A stretch of 48,317 nt of DNA from JBFKQC01 sp041627895 (GCA_041627895.1 JBFKQC010000025.1:1-48317), one strand, 5' to 3'; positions 1 through 8,401 are shown, counted from the first letter of the stretch. The notes: generated by a model from the sequence alone, not told the origin. A program made the numbers and translations.

Positions 1-116
1 CACCCCGTGCCCCGGGAGGCGCGGCGCGCCACTTCGGGGATCCGCGCCTGCTGCGGCCGGGACATGCGTGTTTCCGACGACGAACCGGGGACCCGCCCGG
101 ATACGCCGCGTCGCGA

Positions 117-145
117 TTGACGGGTGCGTCATGCACCTTTACCTC
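117..145 (+). promoter_or_regulatory. Possible sigma-70 promoter of the ETF-QO gene
   Basis: TTGACG at 117-122 and TACCTC at 140-145 are 17 bp apart and lie about 40 bp before the chosen ETF-QO start. The -35 is good and the -10 is weak. The rest of 1-185 shows no gene that I can support. Confidence 0.3.
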
Positions 146-185
146 TCGCCCGGACGCCTCGGGGCACGGATCGAAGGGGAAGGGC

Positions 186-1832
186 ATGGCCGAGATCGAA
201 CGCGAGTCGATGGAATACGACGTGGTGATCGTGGGCGCGGGGCCTGCGGGGCTGTCGGCGGCGATCCGGCTGAAGCAGCTCGACGCCGACCTGAATGTCG
301 TCGTGCTGGAAAAGGGAAGCGAGGTCGGCGCGCATATTCTGTCCGGTGCGGTGCTGGACCCCTGCGGCCTCGATGCGCTGATCCCGGACTGGAAGGACAG
401 GGGCGCGCCGATAACCGTGCCGGTCCGAAAGGACAATTTCTACCTGCTGGGCGAGGCCGGCAAGGTCCGCATTCCGAACTGGCCGATGCCGCCCCTGATG
501 TCGAACCACGGCACCTACATCGTTTCGATGGGCAATGTCTGCCGCTGGATGGCAGAGCAGGCCGAGGCGCTGGGCGTCGAGATCTTCCCCGGCATGGCCT
601 GTTCTGAACTGGTCTATGGCGAGGATGGCGGCGTCAAGGGCGTCGTCGCCGGTGAATTCGGCAAGAACCCCGACGGCACGCCGGGGCCGCAATACGAGCC
701 CGGAATGGAGCTGCATGGCCGCTACGTCTTCATCGGCGAAGGGGTGCGCGGCTCGCTCGCAAAGGAACTGATCGCGAAGTACGATCTTGCCCGCGACGCC
801 GACGTGCCGAAATTCGGCATCGGCATGAAGGAAATCTGGGAAATCGACCCGGCCAGGCACCGCGAGGGCACGGTGACGCACACGATGGGCTGGCCGCTGG
901 GCCGGAACGCCGGCGGCGGGTCGTTCATCTATCACCTCGACAACAACCAGGTCTATGTCGGCTTCGTCGTTCACCTGAATTATGCCAACCCCTACCTGTC
1001 GCCGTACCAGGAATTCCAGCGCTTCAAACATCACCCGATGGTCGCGGACCTGCTGAAGGGCGGCAAGCGCGTGGCCTATGGCGCGCGGGCGATCAGCGAG
1101 GGCGGGTATCAGTCGATGCCGAAGGCGGTGTTCCCGGGCGGCGCGCTGCTGGGTTGCTCGGTCGGGCTGGTGAACGTGCCGCGGATCAAGGGCAACCACA
1201 ACGCGATGCTCAGCGGCAAGGCGGCGGCGGAAGCGGCCTGTGCCGCGCTCCGGTCGGGGCGGTCGGGCGACGAACTGACCGACTACGACGCCGAACTGCG
1301 CAGCGGGCCGGTGGGGCGCGACCTGAGGCGGGTGCGCAACGTCAAGCCGCTGTGGTCGAACCGCGGGATGTGGACCTCGCTGATCCTCGGCGGCTTTGAC
1401 ATGTGGACTAACACGCTGGGCTTCTCGCTGCTCGGCACGCTCCGGCACGGCAAGACCGACGCCGAGGCCACCGGGAAGGCCTCGGCCCACCAGCCGATCG
1501 ACTATCCGAAACCGGACGGGGTGCTGAGTTTCGACCGGCTGACCAACGTGTCGTTCTCGATGACCAACCACGAGGAAAGCCAGCCCGCGCATCTCAAGCT
1601 CAAAGACCCGGAGGTGCCGATCAAGGTGAACCTGCCCGAGTTCGCCGAACCGGCACAGCGCTACTGCCCGGCGGGCGTCTACGAGGTGGTCGAGAAGGAC
1701 GGCAAGCCCGAGTTCGTGATCAACTTCCAGAACTGCGTGCACTGCAAGACCTGCGACATCAAGGATCCCAGCCAGAACATCGTCTGGACCGTGCCGCAGG
1801 GCGGCGACGGCCCGAATTATCCGAACATGTAG
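186..1832 (+). CDS. Electron transfer flavoprotein-ubiquinone oxidoreductase (ETF-QO)
   Basis: The enzyme passes electrons from ETF, reduced by acyl-CoA and amino-acid dehydrogenases, to ubiquinone at the inner membrane. The 548-aa product has the family's usual length. An FAD dinucleotide-binding motif (DVVIVGAGPAGLSAAIRL) lies near residue 10. The C-terminus carries the [4Fe-4S] ferredoxin-like cluster ligands: an isolated Cys in YCPAG, then CVHCKTC about 25 residues later. The start at 186 (MAEIERESMEYD) follows a GAAGGGG stretch that can serve as ribosome-binding site. An upstream in-frame codon at 117 would add a non-conserved leader. The gene stands alone and the next gene has its own promoter-like sequence. 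Confidence 0.95.
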   Translation: MAEIERESMEYDVVIVGAGPAGLSAAIRLKQLDADLNVVVLEKGSEVGAHILSGAVLDPCGLDALIPDWKDRGAPITVPVRKDNFYLLGEAGKVRIPNWPMPPLMSNHGTYIVSMGNVCRWMAEQAEALGVEIFPGMACSELVYGEDGGVKGVVAGEFGKNPDGTPGPQYEPGMELHGRYVFIGEGVRGSLAKELIAKYDLARDADVPKFGIGMKEIWEIDPARHREGTVTHTMGWPLGRNAGGGSFIYHLDNNQVYVGFVVHLNYANPYLSPYQEFQRFKHHPMVADLLKGGKRVAYGARAISEGGYQSMPKAVFPGGALLGCSVGLVNVPRIKGNHNAMLSGKAAAEAACAALRSGRSGDELTDYDAELRSGPVGRDLRRVRNVKPLWSNRGMWTSLILGGFDMWTNTLGFSLLGTLRHGKTDAEATGKASAHQPIDYPKPDGVLSFDRLTNVSFSMTNHEESQPAHLKLKDPEVPIKVNLPEFAEPAQRYCPAGVYEVVEKDGKPEFVINFQNCVHCKTCDIKDPSQNIVWTVPQGGDGPNYPNM

Positions 1833-1895
1833 CGCCCGCGCCCGCGGCCGGCCGCGTCGCGTCCGGACACGTTTCGAGCGCCTTGCCCGCACCGG

Positions 1896-1924
1896 TTGAA
1901 CGGCGCGGCGCCCGGGTGCATTAT
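1896..1924 (+). promoter_or_regulatory. Likely sigma-70 promoter of the lipase-like gene
   Basis: TTGAAC (1896-1901) and CATTAT (1919-1924) are separated by 17 bp, and the start codon at 1968 lies 43 bp after the -10. A GGAAGGG ribosome-binding site is at 1954-1960. Confidence 0.45.
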
Positions 1925-1967
1925 CCTTCCATTGGAAATCAACAGGGCATTCAGGAAGGGCAATTCG

Positions 1968-2906
1968 ATGTCGAAGGTCATCATCGGGATTCACGGGCTG
2001 GCGAACAAGCCGCCCAAGGACGCGCTGACGGATTACTGGAAAAGGGCGATCGCCGAGGGGCTGGCCAAGACCTGCGGGGTCGCGGCGCCCGAGGTCGAGT
2101 TCGACCTGGTCTATTGGGCGGACCGGCTGTACCAGACCCCTCTGCACGAGGATCGCGACTACGACTTCGACGACCTCTACAACACCGAGCCCTATACCGA
2201 AGGCGCCGCGAAGCTGACCGAGTACCGCGACGGTTGGCTGGACGAGGCGCGCCGGATCGGATCGACCGTGGTCGGCGGCGCGACCGATTTCGTAAAGCAC
2301 ACATTCGGAGTCGAACGGCTGGCCGACTGGGTGCTGGCGCGCAAGCTGAAGGATCTGGCGTTCTACTACGACCCCGACCGCCGGATTCCCGACCGCTCGG
2401 ACCCGCCGAAGAAGGTGCAGGCGCGCCAGGTTCTGCAGGGCGAGCTCAGAACCGCGCTCGAGGCGCACAAGGGCAAACGGATCATGCTGATCGCGCATTC
2501 CATGGGCACGATCATCGCGTATGACGAGTTGCGCGATTACGGCCGCAAACATAATGATTTCGAGGTCGAGCACTTCGTCACCATCGGATCGCCGCTGGGC
2601 CTGCCGCACGTGCTTGGCAAGATCGTCGAGGAACGCGAATATTCCGGCGCGCCCGACAAACGCGTCCGCACGCCCACGGTTGTCGCGGGAAGCTGGAAGA
2701 ATTTCGCCGACCGGCGCGACCCGGTGGCGCTCGATTCACACCTTGGCGACGATTACGGCCCGAATGCCCGGGGCTGCCGGGTCGAGGACGACCTGGTCGA
2801 CAACGGCTACAGGGGACTGACCGGCGAGCCGAATTACCACAAGTCCTACGGCTACCTCAGGGCGCCGGAGTTGTCGCGCCATATCAACGCGTTCCTGCAA
2901 TCCTGA
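1968..2906 (+). CDS. Alpha/beta hydrolase, lipase-like (312 aa)
   Basis: Predicted cytoplasmic serine hydrolase of unknown substrate. The N-terminus reads MSKVIIGIHGLANKPP, with the HG of the oxyanion-hole strand that is typical of lipase/esterase folds. The nucleophile elbow is AHSMG (G/A-x-S-x-G type) near residue 177, inside RIMLIAHSMGTIIAYDEL. Further on, TIGSPLGLPH resembles segments after the nucleophile helix in class-3-like lipases. A His in the C-terminal SHLGDD or NYHKSYGY segment could complete the triad, but I cannot assign it. No signal peptide or membrane segment is visible. The start was chosen for the strong ribosome-binding site at 1954-1960. The fold assignment is firm, the substrate is unknown. 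Confidence 0.85.
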   Translation: MSKVIIGIHGLANKPPKDALTDYWKRAIAEGLAKTCGVAAPEVEFDLVYWADRLYQTPLHEDRDYDFDDLYNTEPYTEGAAKLTEYRDGWLDEARRIGSTVVGGATDFVKHTFGVERLADWVLARKLKDLAFYYDPDRRIPDRSDPPKKVQARQVLQGELRTALEAHKGKRIMLIAHSMGTIIAYDELRDYGRKHNDFEVEHFVTIGSPLGLPHVLGKIVEEREYSGAPDKRVRTPTVVAGSWKNFADRRDPVALDSHLGDDYGPNARGCRVEDDLVDNGYRGLTGEPNYHKSYGYLRAPELSRHINAFLQS

Positions 2907-2912
2907 CACCGC

Positions 2913-2931
2913 GCCGCCGGGCCCCGGCGGC
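2913..2931. terminator. GC-rich hairpin after the lipase-like gene
   Basis: GCCGCCGGG (2913-2921) pairs with CCCGGCGGC (2923-2931) directly after the stop codon at 2906. There is no T-run, so termination is only a guess. Confidence 0.3.
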
Positions 2932-2982
2932 CCGGAGATGTTACAATTGCGCGGGACAATTCACGACTTGATGGCCCCCGGA

Positions 2983-3011
2983 TTGCCTCGACGGGCCGGG
3001 CGGTCTAGTTT
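2983..3011 (+). promoter_or_regulatory. Likely sigma-70 promoter of the TPR-ispE operon
   Basis: TTGCCT (2983-2988) and TAGTTT (3006-3011) are 17 bp apart and 30 bp before the GTG start at 3041. The TTGCC form of the -35 recurs before other genes in this window. Confidence 0.45.
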
Positions 3012-3040
3012 GCTGCACATCCTGAAGAGAGGCAGCCGAC

Positions 3041-4744
3041 GTGCAGTTCCAGACGCCCCTGAAGCTTCTTTCCGTCCTCACCCTGGCGCTTGGCTTTGCC
3101 GCGCCCGCCCTGGGACAGGGCCTTGCCGGGTCATACCTTGCCGCGCGCCACGCCAGCGCATTCAACGACTATCGCGCCGCGGCGGATTACTATGCCCGCG
3201 CCATGGTTGCCGATCCGGGCAACCCTGCCCTGATGGAAAACGCGATCATGGCCTATATGGGCCTCGGCCAGATCGACCGCGCGATCGCCGTGGCGCGCCG
3301 GCTGACCTCGCTCGGCGCGACCAGCCAGATCGCCAACATGGCGCTTCTGGCCGACAACTTCCGGCGCGAAAACTTCGATGCGGTGATCCGCGATATCGAC
3401 GCGGGCCTGTCGGTCGGGCCGCTGGTCGACGGCCTGTTGCGCGCCTGGGCGCAGCTCGGCGAAGGCCGCATGTCCGAGGCGCTCGAGAGTTTCGACTTGG
3501 TCGCCGAGACCCAGGGGATCGAGATATTCGGCCGCTATCACAAGGCGCTGGCGCTGGCGATGGCGGGCGATCACGAAAGCGCCGAGGAAATCCTGTCGGG
3601 CCGGGCCGACGGCGCGCTGCAGCTGACCCGGCGCGGCATCGTCGCCTTCGCCCAGATCCTCAGCCAGCTGGAACGCAACGAAGACGCGCTGGAACTTCTG
3701 GCCGCCTCTTACGGTGCTGATCTCGATCCGGCGCTGGCCGAATTGCGCGACTACCTGCAAGCCGGCGTGTCGGTGCCATTCTTGTCGGTGCGCAACGCCA
3801 AGGACGGCGCGGCTGAGGTGTTCTTGGTGGTCGCCAGCGCGCTTAACGGCGAGGCGTCCGACGGCTACACGCTGCTTTACAGCCGGGTCGCCGAGTACCT
3901 GCGCCCGGGCCACGTGGACGCGATTCTGCTCAGCGCCGCGCTGCTCGAGGAACTGCAGCGCTACGAACTGGCCACCGAGACCTACAACAAGGTGCCGCGC
4001 GATCATCCCTCGTTCGACGCCGCCGAGCTTGGCCGCGCCGAGGCGCTGCGCAAGTCCGGCAAGACCGAGGCCGCCATCGAGGTGCTGGAACAGCTCGCCC
4101 GCGCGCGGCCCGACAATCCGGCGGTGCACATCACGCTTGGCGACACGCTGCGCGGCCTGGAACGCTACGACGAGGCGTCCAAGGCCTATGACCGCGCGAT
4201 TGCGCTTTACGAGAATCCGCAAGCCCCGCAGTGGCTGGTGTTCTTCGCACGCGGCATCACGCACGAGCGCGAAGACCGCTGGGAACTCGCCGAGGCCGAT
4301 TTCCGCCGCTCGCTCGAACTGAACCCGGGCCAGCCGCAAGTGCTGAACTACCTCGGCTATTCCTTCGTCGAGATGGGCATTAACATGGACGAGGCGCTGG
4401 CGCTGATCGAAGAGGCGGTCGCCGAGCAGCCCGACAGCGGCTACATCGTCGACAGCCTGGGCTGGGTGCAGTTCCGCATGGGACAATACGTCGACGCGGT
4501 GAAAAACCTGGAACGCGCGACCGAACTGATGCCGGTCGATCCGATCGTCAACGATCATCTGGGCGATGCCTACTGGGCCGTCGGCCGCAAGATCGAGGCC
4601 GAGTTCCAGTGGAAGCGGGCGCTGTCCTTCGACCCCGAGGAACAGGACGCCACGCGCATCCGCCGCAAGCTCGAGGTCGGGCTTGACGTCGTGCTGCAGG
4701 AAGAGGGCGCGGCGCCGATCCGGGTGACGGCACAGGACGGCTGA
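3041..4744 (+). CDS. Secreted tetratricopeptide-repeat protein (567 aa)
   Basis: Probably a periplasmic scaffold made of TPR helices. The GTG start follows AGAGAGG. Residues 1-26 form a signal peptide (hydrophobic LLSVLTLALGFAAPALG, then Q). The rest is built of 34-residue TPR-like units with the usual A/Y/A spacing, for example YDEASKAYDRAIALYENP and LGYSFVEMGINMDEALALIEEAV in the second half. No enzyme motif is visible. The gene ends 4 bp before ispE, so the two are co-transcribed and probably translationally coupled. TPR proteins of this size next to ispE occur in related genomes, but the job of this one is not known. Confidence 0.88.
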   Translation: MQFQTPLKLLSVLTLALGFAAPALGQGLAGSYLAARHASAFNDYRAAADYYARAMVADPGNPALMENAIMAYMGLGQIDRAIAVARRLTSLGATSQIANMALLADNFRRENFDAVIRDIDAGLSVGPLVDGLLRAWAQLGEGRMSEALESFDLVAETQGIEIFGRYHKALALAMAGDHESAEEILSGRADGALQLTRRGIVAFAQILSQLERNEDALELLAASYGADLDPALAELRDYLQAGVSVPFLSVRNAKDGAAEVFLVVASALNGEASDGYTLLYSRVAEYLRPGHVDAILLSAALLEELQRYELATETYNKVPRDHPSFDAAELGRAEALRKSGKTEAAIEVLEQLARARPDNPAVHITLGDTLRGLERYDEASKAYDRAIALYENPQAPQWLVFFARGITHEREDRWELAEADFRRSLELNPGQPQVLNYLGYSFVEMGINMDEALALIEEAVAEQPDSGYIVDSLGWVQFRMGQYVDAVKNLERATELMPVDPIVNDHLGDAYWAVGRKIEAEFQWKRALSFDPEEQDATRIRRKLEVGLDVVLQEEGAAPIRVTAQDG

Positions 4745-4748
4745 TCGC

Positions 4749-5663
4749 GTGACCGATGTCACCTGGGCGCGCGTCTTCGCGCCCGCCAAGGTCAACCTTG
4801 CCCTGCACGTCACGGGGCGGCGCGAGGATGGCCATCATCTTCTCGATACGCTCGTGGCCTTCGCCCCGGTCGGCGATCGGCTGTCCGTGACCGCGGCGAA
4901 CACGCTGTCCCTGACCGTTGAAGGGCCAGAGGCCGCGGGCGTCCCGGCCGACATGGACAATCTGGCGCTGCGCGCGGCCGCGATCTTTGCCGGCGAGCGC
5001 GGCTTTGCCCTGACGCTCACCAAGCATCTGCCCGCCGCCTCGGGGATCGGCGGCGGCTCTGCCGATGCCGCGGCGGCGCTGCGGGCCGTCCTGGCGCTGC
5101 GCCCCGGCTGGACCAACGCGCATTGGCAGGCCCAAGACGAGGCGCTCCGCCCCTTCGCCGAGGACATCCTTGCGCTTGGCGCCGACGTGCCGATGTGCCT
5201 GCTGGCGCGGCCCTGCCGCGCGCGGGGGATCGGTGAAAGGATAGAGTTCGTCGACCTGCCGCCGGTTCCTGCGGTGCTGGTGAACCCGCGCGTGCCGGTG
5301 TCCACGCGCGATGTCTTCGCGCGCCTGGACCGGCCCAACAATCCACCGATGCCCGCGTCGCTTCCGGATCTCGCCGATACGGCCGGGCTGATCGGATGGC
5401 TTCGCAGGCAAAGAAACGACTTGCAGGCCCCGGCCATGTCCGTCGCACCGGAAGTCGGACATGTGCTGACGGCGATCGGTGGGCAGCCTGGCTGCGGGCT
5501 TGCCCGCATGTCGGGGTCGGGCGCGACCTGTTTTGGTCTCTTCGCCGACGAGGACGATGCCAGGCGTGCCGCCGGCGCGCTGTATCGGGACCGCCCGGAC
5601 TGGTGGGTCGCAGGTGGCGTGCTGGGCGATCAGCAGGCCGGCGCGATTCCCGAAATCAGCTGA
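4749..5663 (+). CDS. ispE: 4-diphosphocytidyl-2-C-methyl-D-erythritol kinase
   Basis: IspE phosphorylates CDP-methylerythritol in the non-mevalonate (MEP) isoprenoid pathway, using ATP. The product (304 aa) opens with ARVFAPAKVNLALHVTGRREDGHH, the GHMP-kinase motif 1 with the substrate-binding Lys and the DGHH segment. Motif 2 is the glycine-rich ATP loop PAASGIGGGSADAAAAL at about residues 95-111. Motif 3 is MSGSGATCFGLF near the C-terminus. The start is GTG at 4749, four bases after the preceding stop. The last 8 bp overlap the 3' end of the convergent polyprenyl synthase gene, which works downstream of IspE in isoprenoid synthesis. Confidence 0.96.
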   Translation: MTDVTWARVFAPAKVNLALHVTGRREDGHHLLDTLVAFAPVGDRLSVTAANTLSLTVEGPEAAGVPADMDNLALRAAAIFAGERGFALTLTKHLPAASGIGGGSADAAAALRAVLALRPGWTNAHWQAQDEALRPFAEDILALGADVPMCLLARPCRARGIGERIEFVDLPPVPAVLVNPRVPVSTRDVFARLDRPNNPPMPASLPDLADTAGLIGWLRRQRNDLQAPAMSVAPEVGHVLTAIGGQPGCGLARMSGSGATCFGLFADEDDARRAAGALYRDRPDWWVAGGVLGDQQAGAIPEIS

Positions 5664-6657
5664 TCCGCGCCACCACGTAATCGGCCAGATCGTGCAGCAT
5701 GTCACGCAGCTCGCCCGGCGGAAGCGTCAGGATCGCGCGCTTGGCCTTGTCGGCCCAGGCGATCGCGTCGGCGCGGGTCGCCTCCATCGCCCCGTGCTTC
5801 GCCAGCAGCCGCAGCGCATGCTCCAGGTCACCGTCGCGCTGGTCGCCCTTTTCGATCACCCGCGCCCAGAACGCGCGCTCCTCGGCATCGGCCCTCGCCA
5901 CCGCCTTGATCACCGGCAGCGTCAGCTTGCGCTCGCGGAAATCGTCGCCCACGTTCTTGCCTGTCGCCGAGGCGTCGCCGCCATAATCCAGAAGGTCGTC
6001 GACGATCTGGAAACTGATCCCCAGCGCATCGCCGTAATCGAACAGCGCGCGCACCCGGTCCTCTGCCGCGCCGGCGATCACGCCGCCCACCTCGGTCGCG
6101 GCCGAGAACAGCGCCGCGGTCTTGCCGCGCACCACCTTCAGATAGATCGCCTCGTCCGTCCGCAGATCCTGCGCCGCGGTCAATTGCAGTACCTCGCCCT
6201 CGGCAATTGTCGCCGCGGCATCGGACAGAATGCGCAGGACGCGCAAATTGCCGGTTTCGGTCATAAGCTGGAACGAGCGCGCGAACAGGTAGTCGCCCAC
6301 CAGCACGCTCGACTTGTTGTCCCAAAGCAGGTTCGCCGTCGGCCGCCCCCGCCGCTGCGCGCTTTCGTCGACCACGTCGTCGTGCAGCAGCGTCGCCGTG
6401 TGGATGAACTCGACCGTCGCGGCGAGATGCACGTGATAGGGCCCGCCATAACCGCACATCCGGGCCGTCGCCAGCGTCAGCATCGGGCGCAGCCGCTTGC
6501 CGCCTGCCTCGACCAGATGCGCCGTCACTTCCGGGATGCGCGGCGCATGTTCCGAGGCCATGCGTTCGCGGATCAAGGCATTGACCGCCTCCATGTCGCC
6601 GGACAGCGCCTCGCTCAGCCTCTCGTGCGGTTTGACCTGCGCCTGATCCAGTCCCAT
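5656..6657 (-). CDS. Polyprenyl diphosphate synthase (all-trans, quinone side chain)
   Basis: This trans-prenyltransferase condenses isopentenyl diphosphate units to the long chain (about C45-C50) used for ubiquinone. The 333-aa length, the GGKRLRP motif near residue 53, the first aspartate-rich motif DDVVD (93-97) and the second, DDLLD (220-224, within FQIVDDLLDYGGD), are all intact. Q10 is the usual quinone of Rhodobacterales, so a decaprenyl product is likely, but chain length cannot be read with certainty. An ATG at 6657 is preferred over the GTG one codon upstream. The gene converges on ispE with an 8-bp overlap and is divergent from the DUF2007 gene. Confidence 0.93.
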   Translation of the reverse strand: MGLDQAQVKPHERLSEALSGDMEAVNALIRERMASEHAPRIPEVTAHLVEAGGKRLRPMLTLATARMCGYGGPYHVHLAATVEFIHTATLLHDDVVDESAQRRGRPTANLLWDNKSSVLVGDYLFARSFQLMTETGNLRVLRILSDAAATIAEGEVLQLTAAQDLRTDEAIYLKVVRGKTAALFSAATEVGGVIAGAAEDRVRALFDYGDALGISFQIVDDLLDYGGDASATGKNVGDDFRERKLTLPVIKAVARADAEERAFWARVIEKGDQRDGDLEHALRLLAKHGAMEATRADAIAWADKAKRAILTLPPGELRDMLHDLADYVVARIS

Positions 6658-6676
6658 CACCGTCCCGTCAGCCCCC

Positions 6677-6706
6677 TCGACAAAGCCGCCGGCTTGCCCC
6701 TAGATC
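6677..6706 (+). promoter_or_regulatory. Possible promoter giving a leaderless DUF2007 transcript
   Basis: TCGACA (6677-6682) and TAGATC (6701-6706) are 18 bp apart. Initiation about 7 bp later would fall on the ATG at 6713, and no ribosome-binding site is visible before that ATG. Confidence 0.28.
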
Positions 6707-6712
6707 AACCGG

Positions 6713-6928
6713 ATGAAAGAGCTTCTGCGCAGCAACGACCCGACCGTCCTCGCCTATGCCACGGCGCTCCTCGAAGGCGAGGATATAGACTGCTTTCAGA
6801 TGGACGTCCATATGAGCGTCCTGGAAGGGTCGATCGGCGTTCTGCCGCGGCGCCTGATGGTGCGCGACGAGGACCTCTGGCGGGCCGAGCGCGTGCTGCG
6901 CGACAACGACATCGACCCGGGCCGCTAG
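6713..6928 (+). CDS. DUF2007-family small protein (71 aa)
   Basis: A small alpha/beta protein of the DUF2007 'putative signal transducing protein' family, related in fold to PII-like modules; its true role is unknown. The family signature is visible: an N-terminal KELLRSNDPTVLAYATALLEGEDIDCFQMD, then RRLMVRDEDLWRAERVLRDNDI at the end. There is no Shine-Dalgarno sequence before the ATG. The TrmN6-like gene begins one base after the stop codon, so the two are one transcription unit. The start lies 55 bp from the divergent polyprenyl synthase start, and both promoters must sit in that gap. Confidence 0.85.
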   Translation: MKELLRSNDPTVLAYATALLEGEDIDCFQMDVHMSVLEGSIGVLPRRLMVRDEDLWRAERVLRDNDIDPGR

Positions 6929-6929
6929 G

Positions 6930-7688
6930 GTGGCGGCGGGGCTGACCCGCGACGCCTTCCTTGGCGGGCGGCTGCGGATTTGGCAGCCCGAAAAGGGCTT
7001 TCGCGCCGGGGTGGATGCGGTGTTCCTCGCCGCGGCGGTGCCGGCGGAACCCGGGCAATCGGTGCTGGAACTCGGCTGCGGCGTCGGCACGGCCGCGCTT
7101 TGCCTGATGCGCCGCGTCGCGGGCCTTGATGTGACTGGGCTGGAGTTGCAGGCGGAATACGCCGACCTTGCGCGCCGTAATGCCGCCGAAAACGGGCAGG
7201 CATTCGGCGTCGAGACCGGCGACCTGCGCGCGATGCCCGCGGCCCTGCGTGCGCGGCAATTCGACCATGTCATCGCCAACCCGCCCTACCATGATCGCGC
7301 CGCGGGAAGCGCCGCGCGGGATCCGGGCCGCGAAATTGCGCTCAGCGGCGAGGCGCCGCTCGCCGACTGGCTCGACGCGGGTGTCAGGCGGCTGGCGCCC
7401 GGCGGTCTGCTGACCGTGATTCAGCGCGCCGACCGACTGCCCGACCTTGTCGATGCCTGCGACGGCAGGCTGGGCGATCTGCGCATATTGCCGCTGGCGC
7501 CGCGCCGCGGTCGCAGCGCCGAGCTGGTGATCTTGCGCGGCCGCAAGGGCGCCCGCGGCCCGTTCCGGCTGCTTGCGCCGGTGGTCCTGCACGAAGGCGA
7601 CCGGCACGAGCGCGACGCCGAAAGCTATGCGCCCGGGGTGCAGGCGATCCTGCGCGACGCGGCAGCAATTCCCGTCGACTGGCAATAG
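6930..7688 (+). CDS. TrmN6-type tRNA (adenine-N6) methyltransferase family protein
   Basis: A SAM-dependent N6-methyltransferase of the COG4123 family, whose E. coli member modifies A37 of tRNA1(Val). The 252-aa product has the SAM-binding motif LELGCGVGTAALCL near residue 46, an acidic ribose-binding position in TGLELQAEY, and the catalytic NPPY in VIANPPYHDRAAG near residue 113. The N-terminal DAFLGGRLRIWQPEKGFRAGVDAVFLAA is characteristic of the family (G-x-R-x-G-x-D-A-V-L). GTG start one base after the DUF2007 stop. Methylation of tRNA is known for family members; the exact tRNA in this organism is inferred. Confidence 0.85.
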   Translation: MAAGLTRDAFLGGRLRIWQPEKGFRAGVDAVFLAAAVPAEPGQSVLELGCGVGTAALCLMRRVAGLDVTGLELQAEYADLARRNAAENGQAFGVETGDLRAMPAALRARQFDHVIANPPYHDRAAGSAARDPGREIALSGEAPLADWLDAGVRRLAPGGLLTVIQRADRLPDLVDACDGRLGDLRILPLAPRRGRSAELVILRGRKGARGPFRLLAPVVLHEGDRHERDAESYAPGVQAILRDAAAIPVDWQ

Positions 7689-7699
7689 CGCGGCGGCAG

Positions 7700-7716
7700 G
7701 TTAACGTATCGTTTAC
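7700..7716 (+). promoter_or_regulatory. CtrA-like binding site before the DUF465 gene
   Basis: GTTAAC (7700-7705), 5 bp, GTTTAC (7711-7716) matches the alphaproteobacterial CtrA consensus TTAA-N7-TTAA with one mismatch. It lies about 80 bp before the DUF465 start. Confidence 0.4.
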
Positions 7717-7795
7717 GTCTCTTCGTAACACTCGCGTGACAAAGGCGTCGTTTTGTGGTGCACTGGCCGTACCCACGCAAGATAGGAGGACGATG

Positions 7796-7963
7796 ATGAA
7801 CTTGAGTTCGCATTTGCAGGAACTCCGGAAGAAACACGAATCCCTGTCGGCCATGGTGGAAGACGCGCAGCGCTCGCCTGGCTACGACGACCTCCAAATC
7901 ACCGAACTCAAGAAGCAGAAGCTTCGTCTCAAGGAAGAGATCCATCGCCTGACGGCGAGTTGA
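7796..7963 (+). CDS. DUF465 / YdcH-family small coiled-coil protein (55 aa)
   Basis: A very small, almost wholly helical protein of the DUF465 (YdcH) family, common in alphaproteobacteria and of unknown function. MNLSSHLQELRKKHESLSAMVEDAQRSP is followed by DDLQITELKKQKLRLKEEI, the conserved family ending, with heptad-like spacing that suggests a short coiled coil. Two ATG codons are adjacent (7793 and 7796). The strong AGGAGG at 7784-7789 is 6 bp from the second, which also matches the family's usual N-terminus, so I chose 7796. A CtrA-like box upstream hints at cell-cycle control (inference). Confidence 0.88.
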   Translation: MNLSSHLQELRKKHESLSAMVEDAQRSPGYDDLQITELKKQKLRLKEEIHRLTAS

Positions 7964-7978
7964 GAACCTGACGGCCTG

Positions 7979-7995
7979 CCCGCGGCCGCCGCGGG
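7979..7995. terminator. GC hairpin after the DUF465 gene
   Basis: CCCGCGG (7979-7985) pairs with CCGCGGG (7989-7995) over a 3-nt loop. It lies 15 bp after the DUF465 stop and has no T-tract, so its strength as a terminator is doubtful. Confidence 0.3.
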
Positions 7996-8020
7996 CCGGG
8001 CCAAACGCACGGCAACGGCG

Positions 8021-8401
8021 CTAACGATCGATTCGTGGTGCATCTGCGAATGTCCGGTCGTGGTTCATGTCGTGGACCGAGTTCATTCCCTGCAGCAGCC
8101 AGGCCTCGAAGGCCGCGACCGCGGGGAGCGTTTCGGCGCCCTTCTGGCAGACGAAGCGGTATTGCGCCGGCATACGCAGCGCCAGCGGGAACGGCGCGAC
8201 CAATGTGCCGTCCTTCAGCGCATCATGTGCCAGCGTCAGCCGGCCCAGCGCGACGCCCGCACCCGCGATCGCCGCGTCCAGGGCATGATCGCCTTGGCTG
8301 AACCTCGCTCCCCCTTCCGGTGCCGGGCCAATCCCCGCGGCATGGAACCAGGCCGCCCCGTCGGCGGGCGGATCGACATACCGCATGTCCTCGGAATTCA
8401 G
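8021..8401 (-). pseudogene. C-terminal remnant of a LysR-family (GcvA-like) regulator
   Basis: The minus-strand frame reads as the last ~125 residues of a LysR-type effector-binding domain. PADGAAWFHAAG corresponds to the W-xx-W/L-xxAG segment, ALDAAIAGAGVALGRLTLAHDALKDGTLVAPF is the diagnostic G-V-A-L-G and L-x-x-G-x-L-V-x-P-F stretch, and VAAFEAWLLQGM is the usual C-terminal helix. The helix-turn-helix and first half of the effector domain are absent: upstream of about 8401 the similarity stops, and the frame runs on into the antisense of phaB. No start codon or ribosome-binding site is apparent. I call it a truncated, non-functional gene. Confidence 0.65.

Noticed and set aside
129..2609. 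Very long minus-strand open frame opposite ETF-QO and the lipase-like gene
   Set aside because: It is the GC-driven antisense of two clear genes and its product is Arg/His/Gln-rich with no family features.
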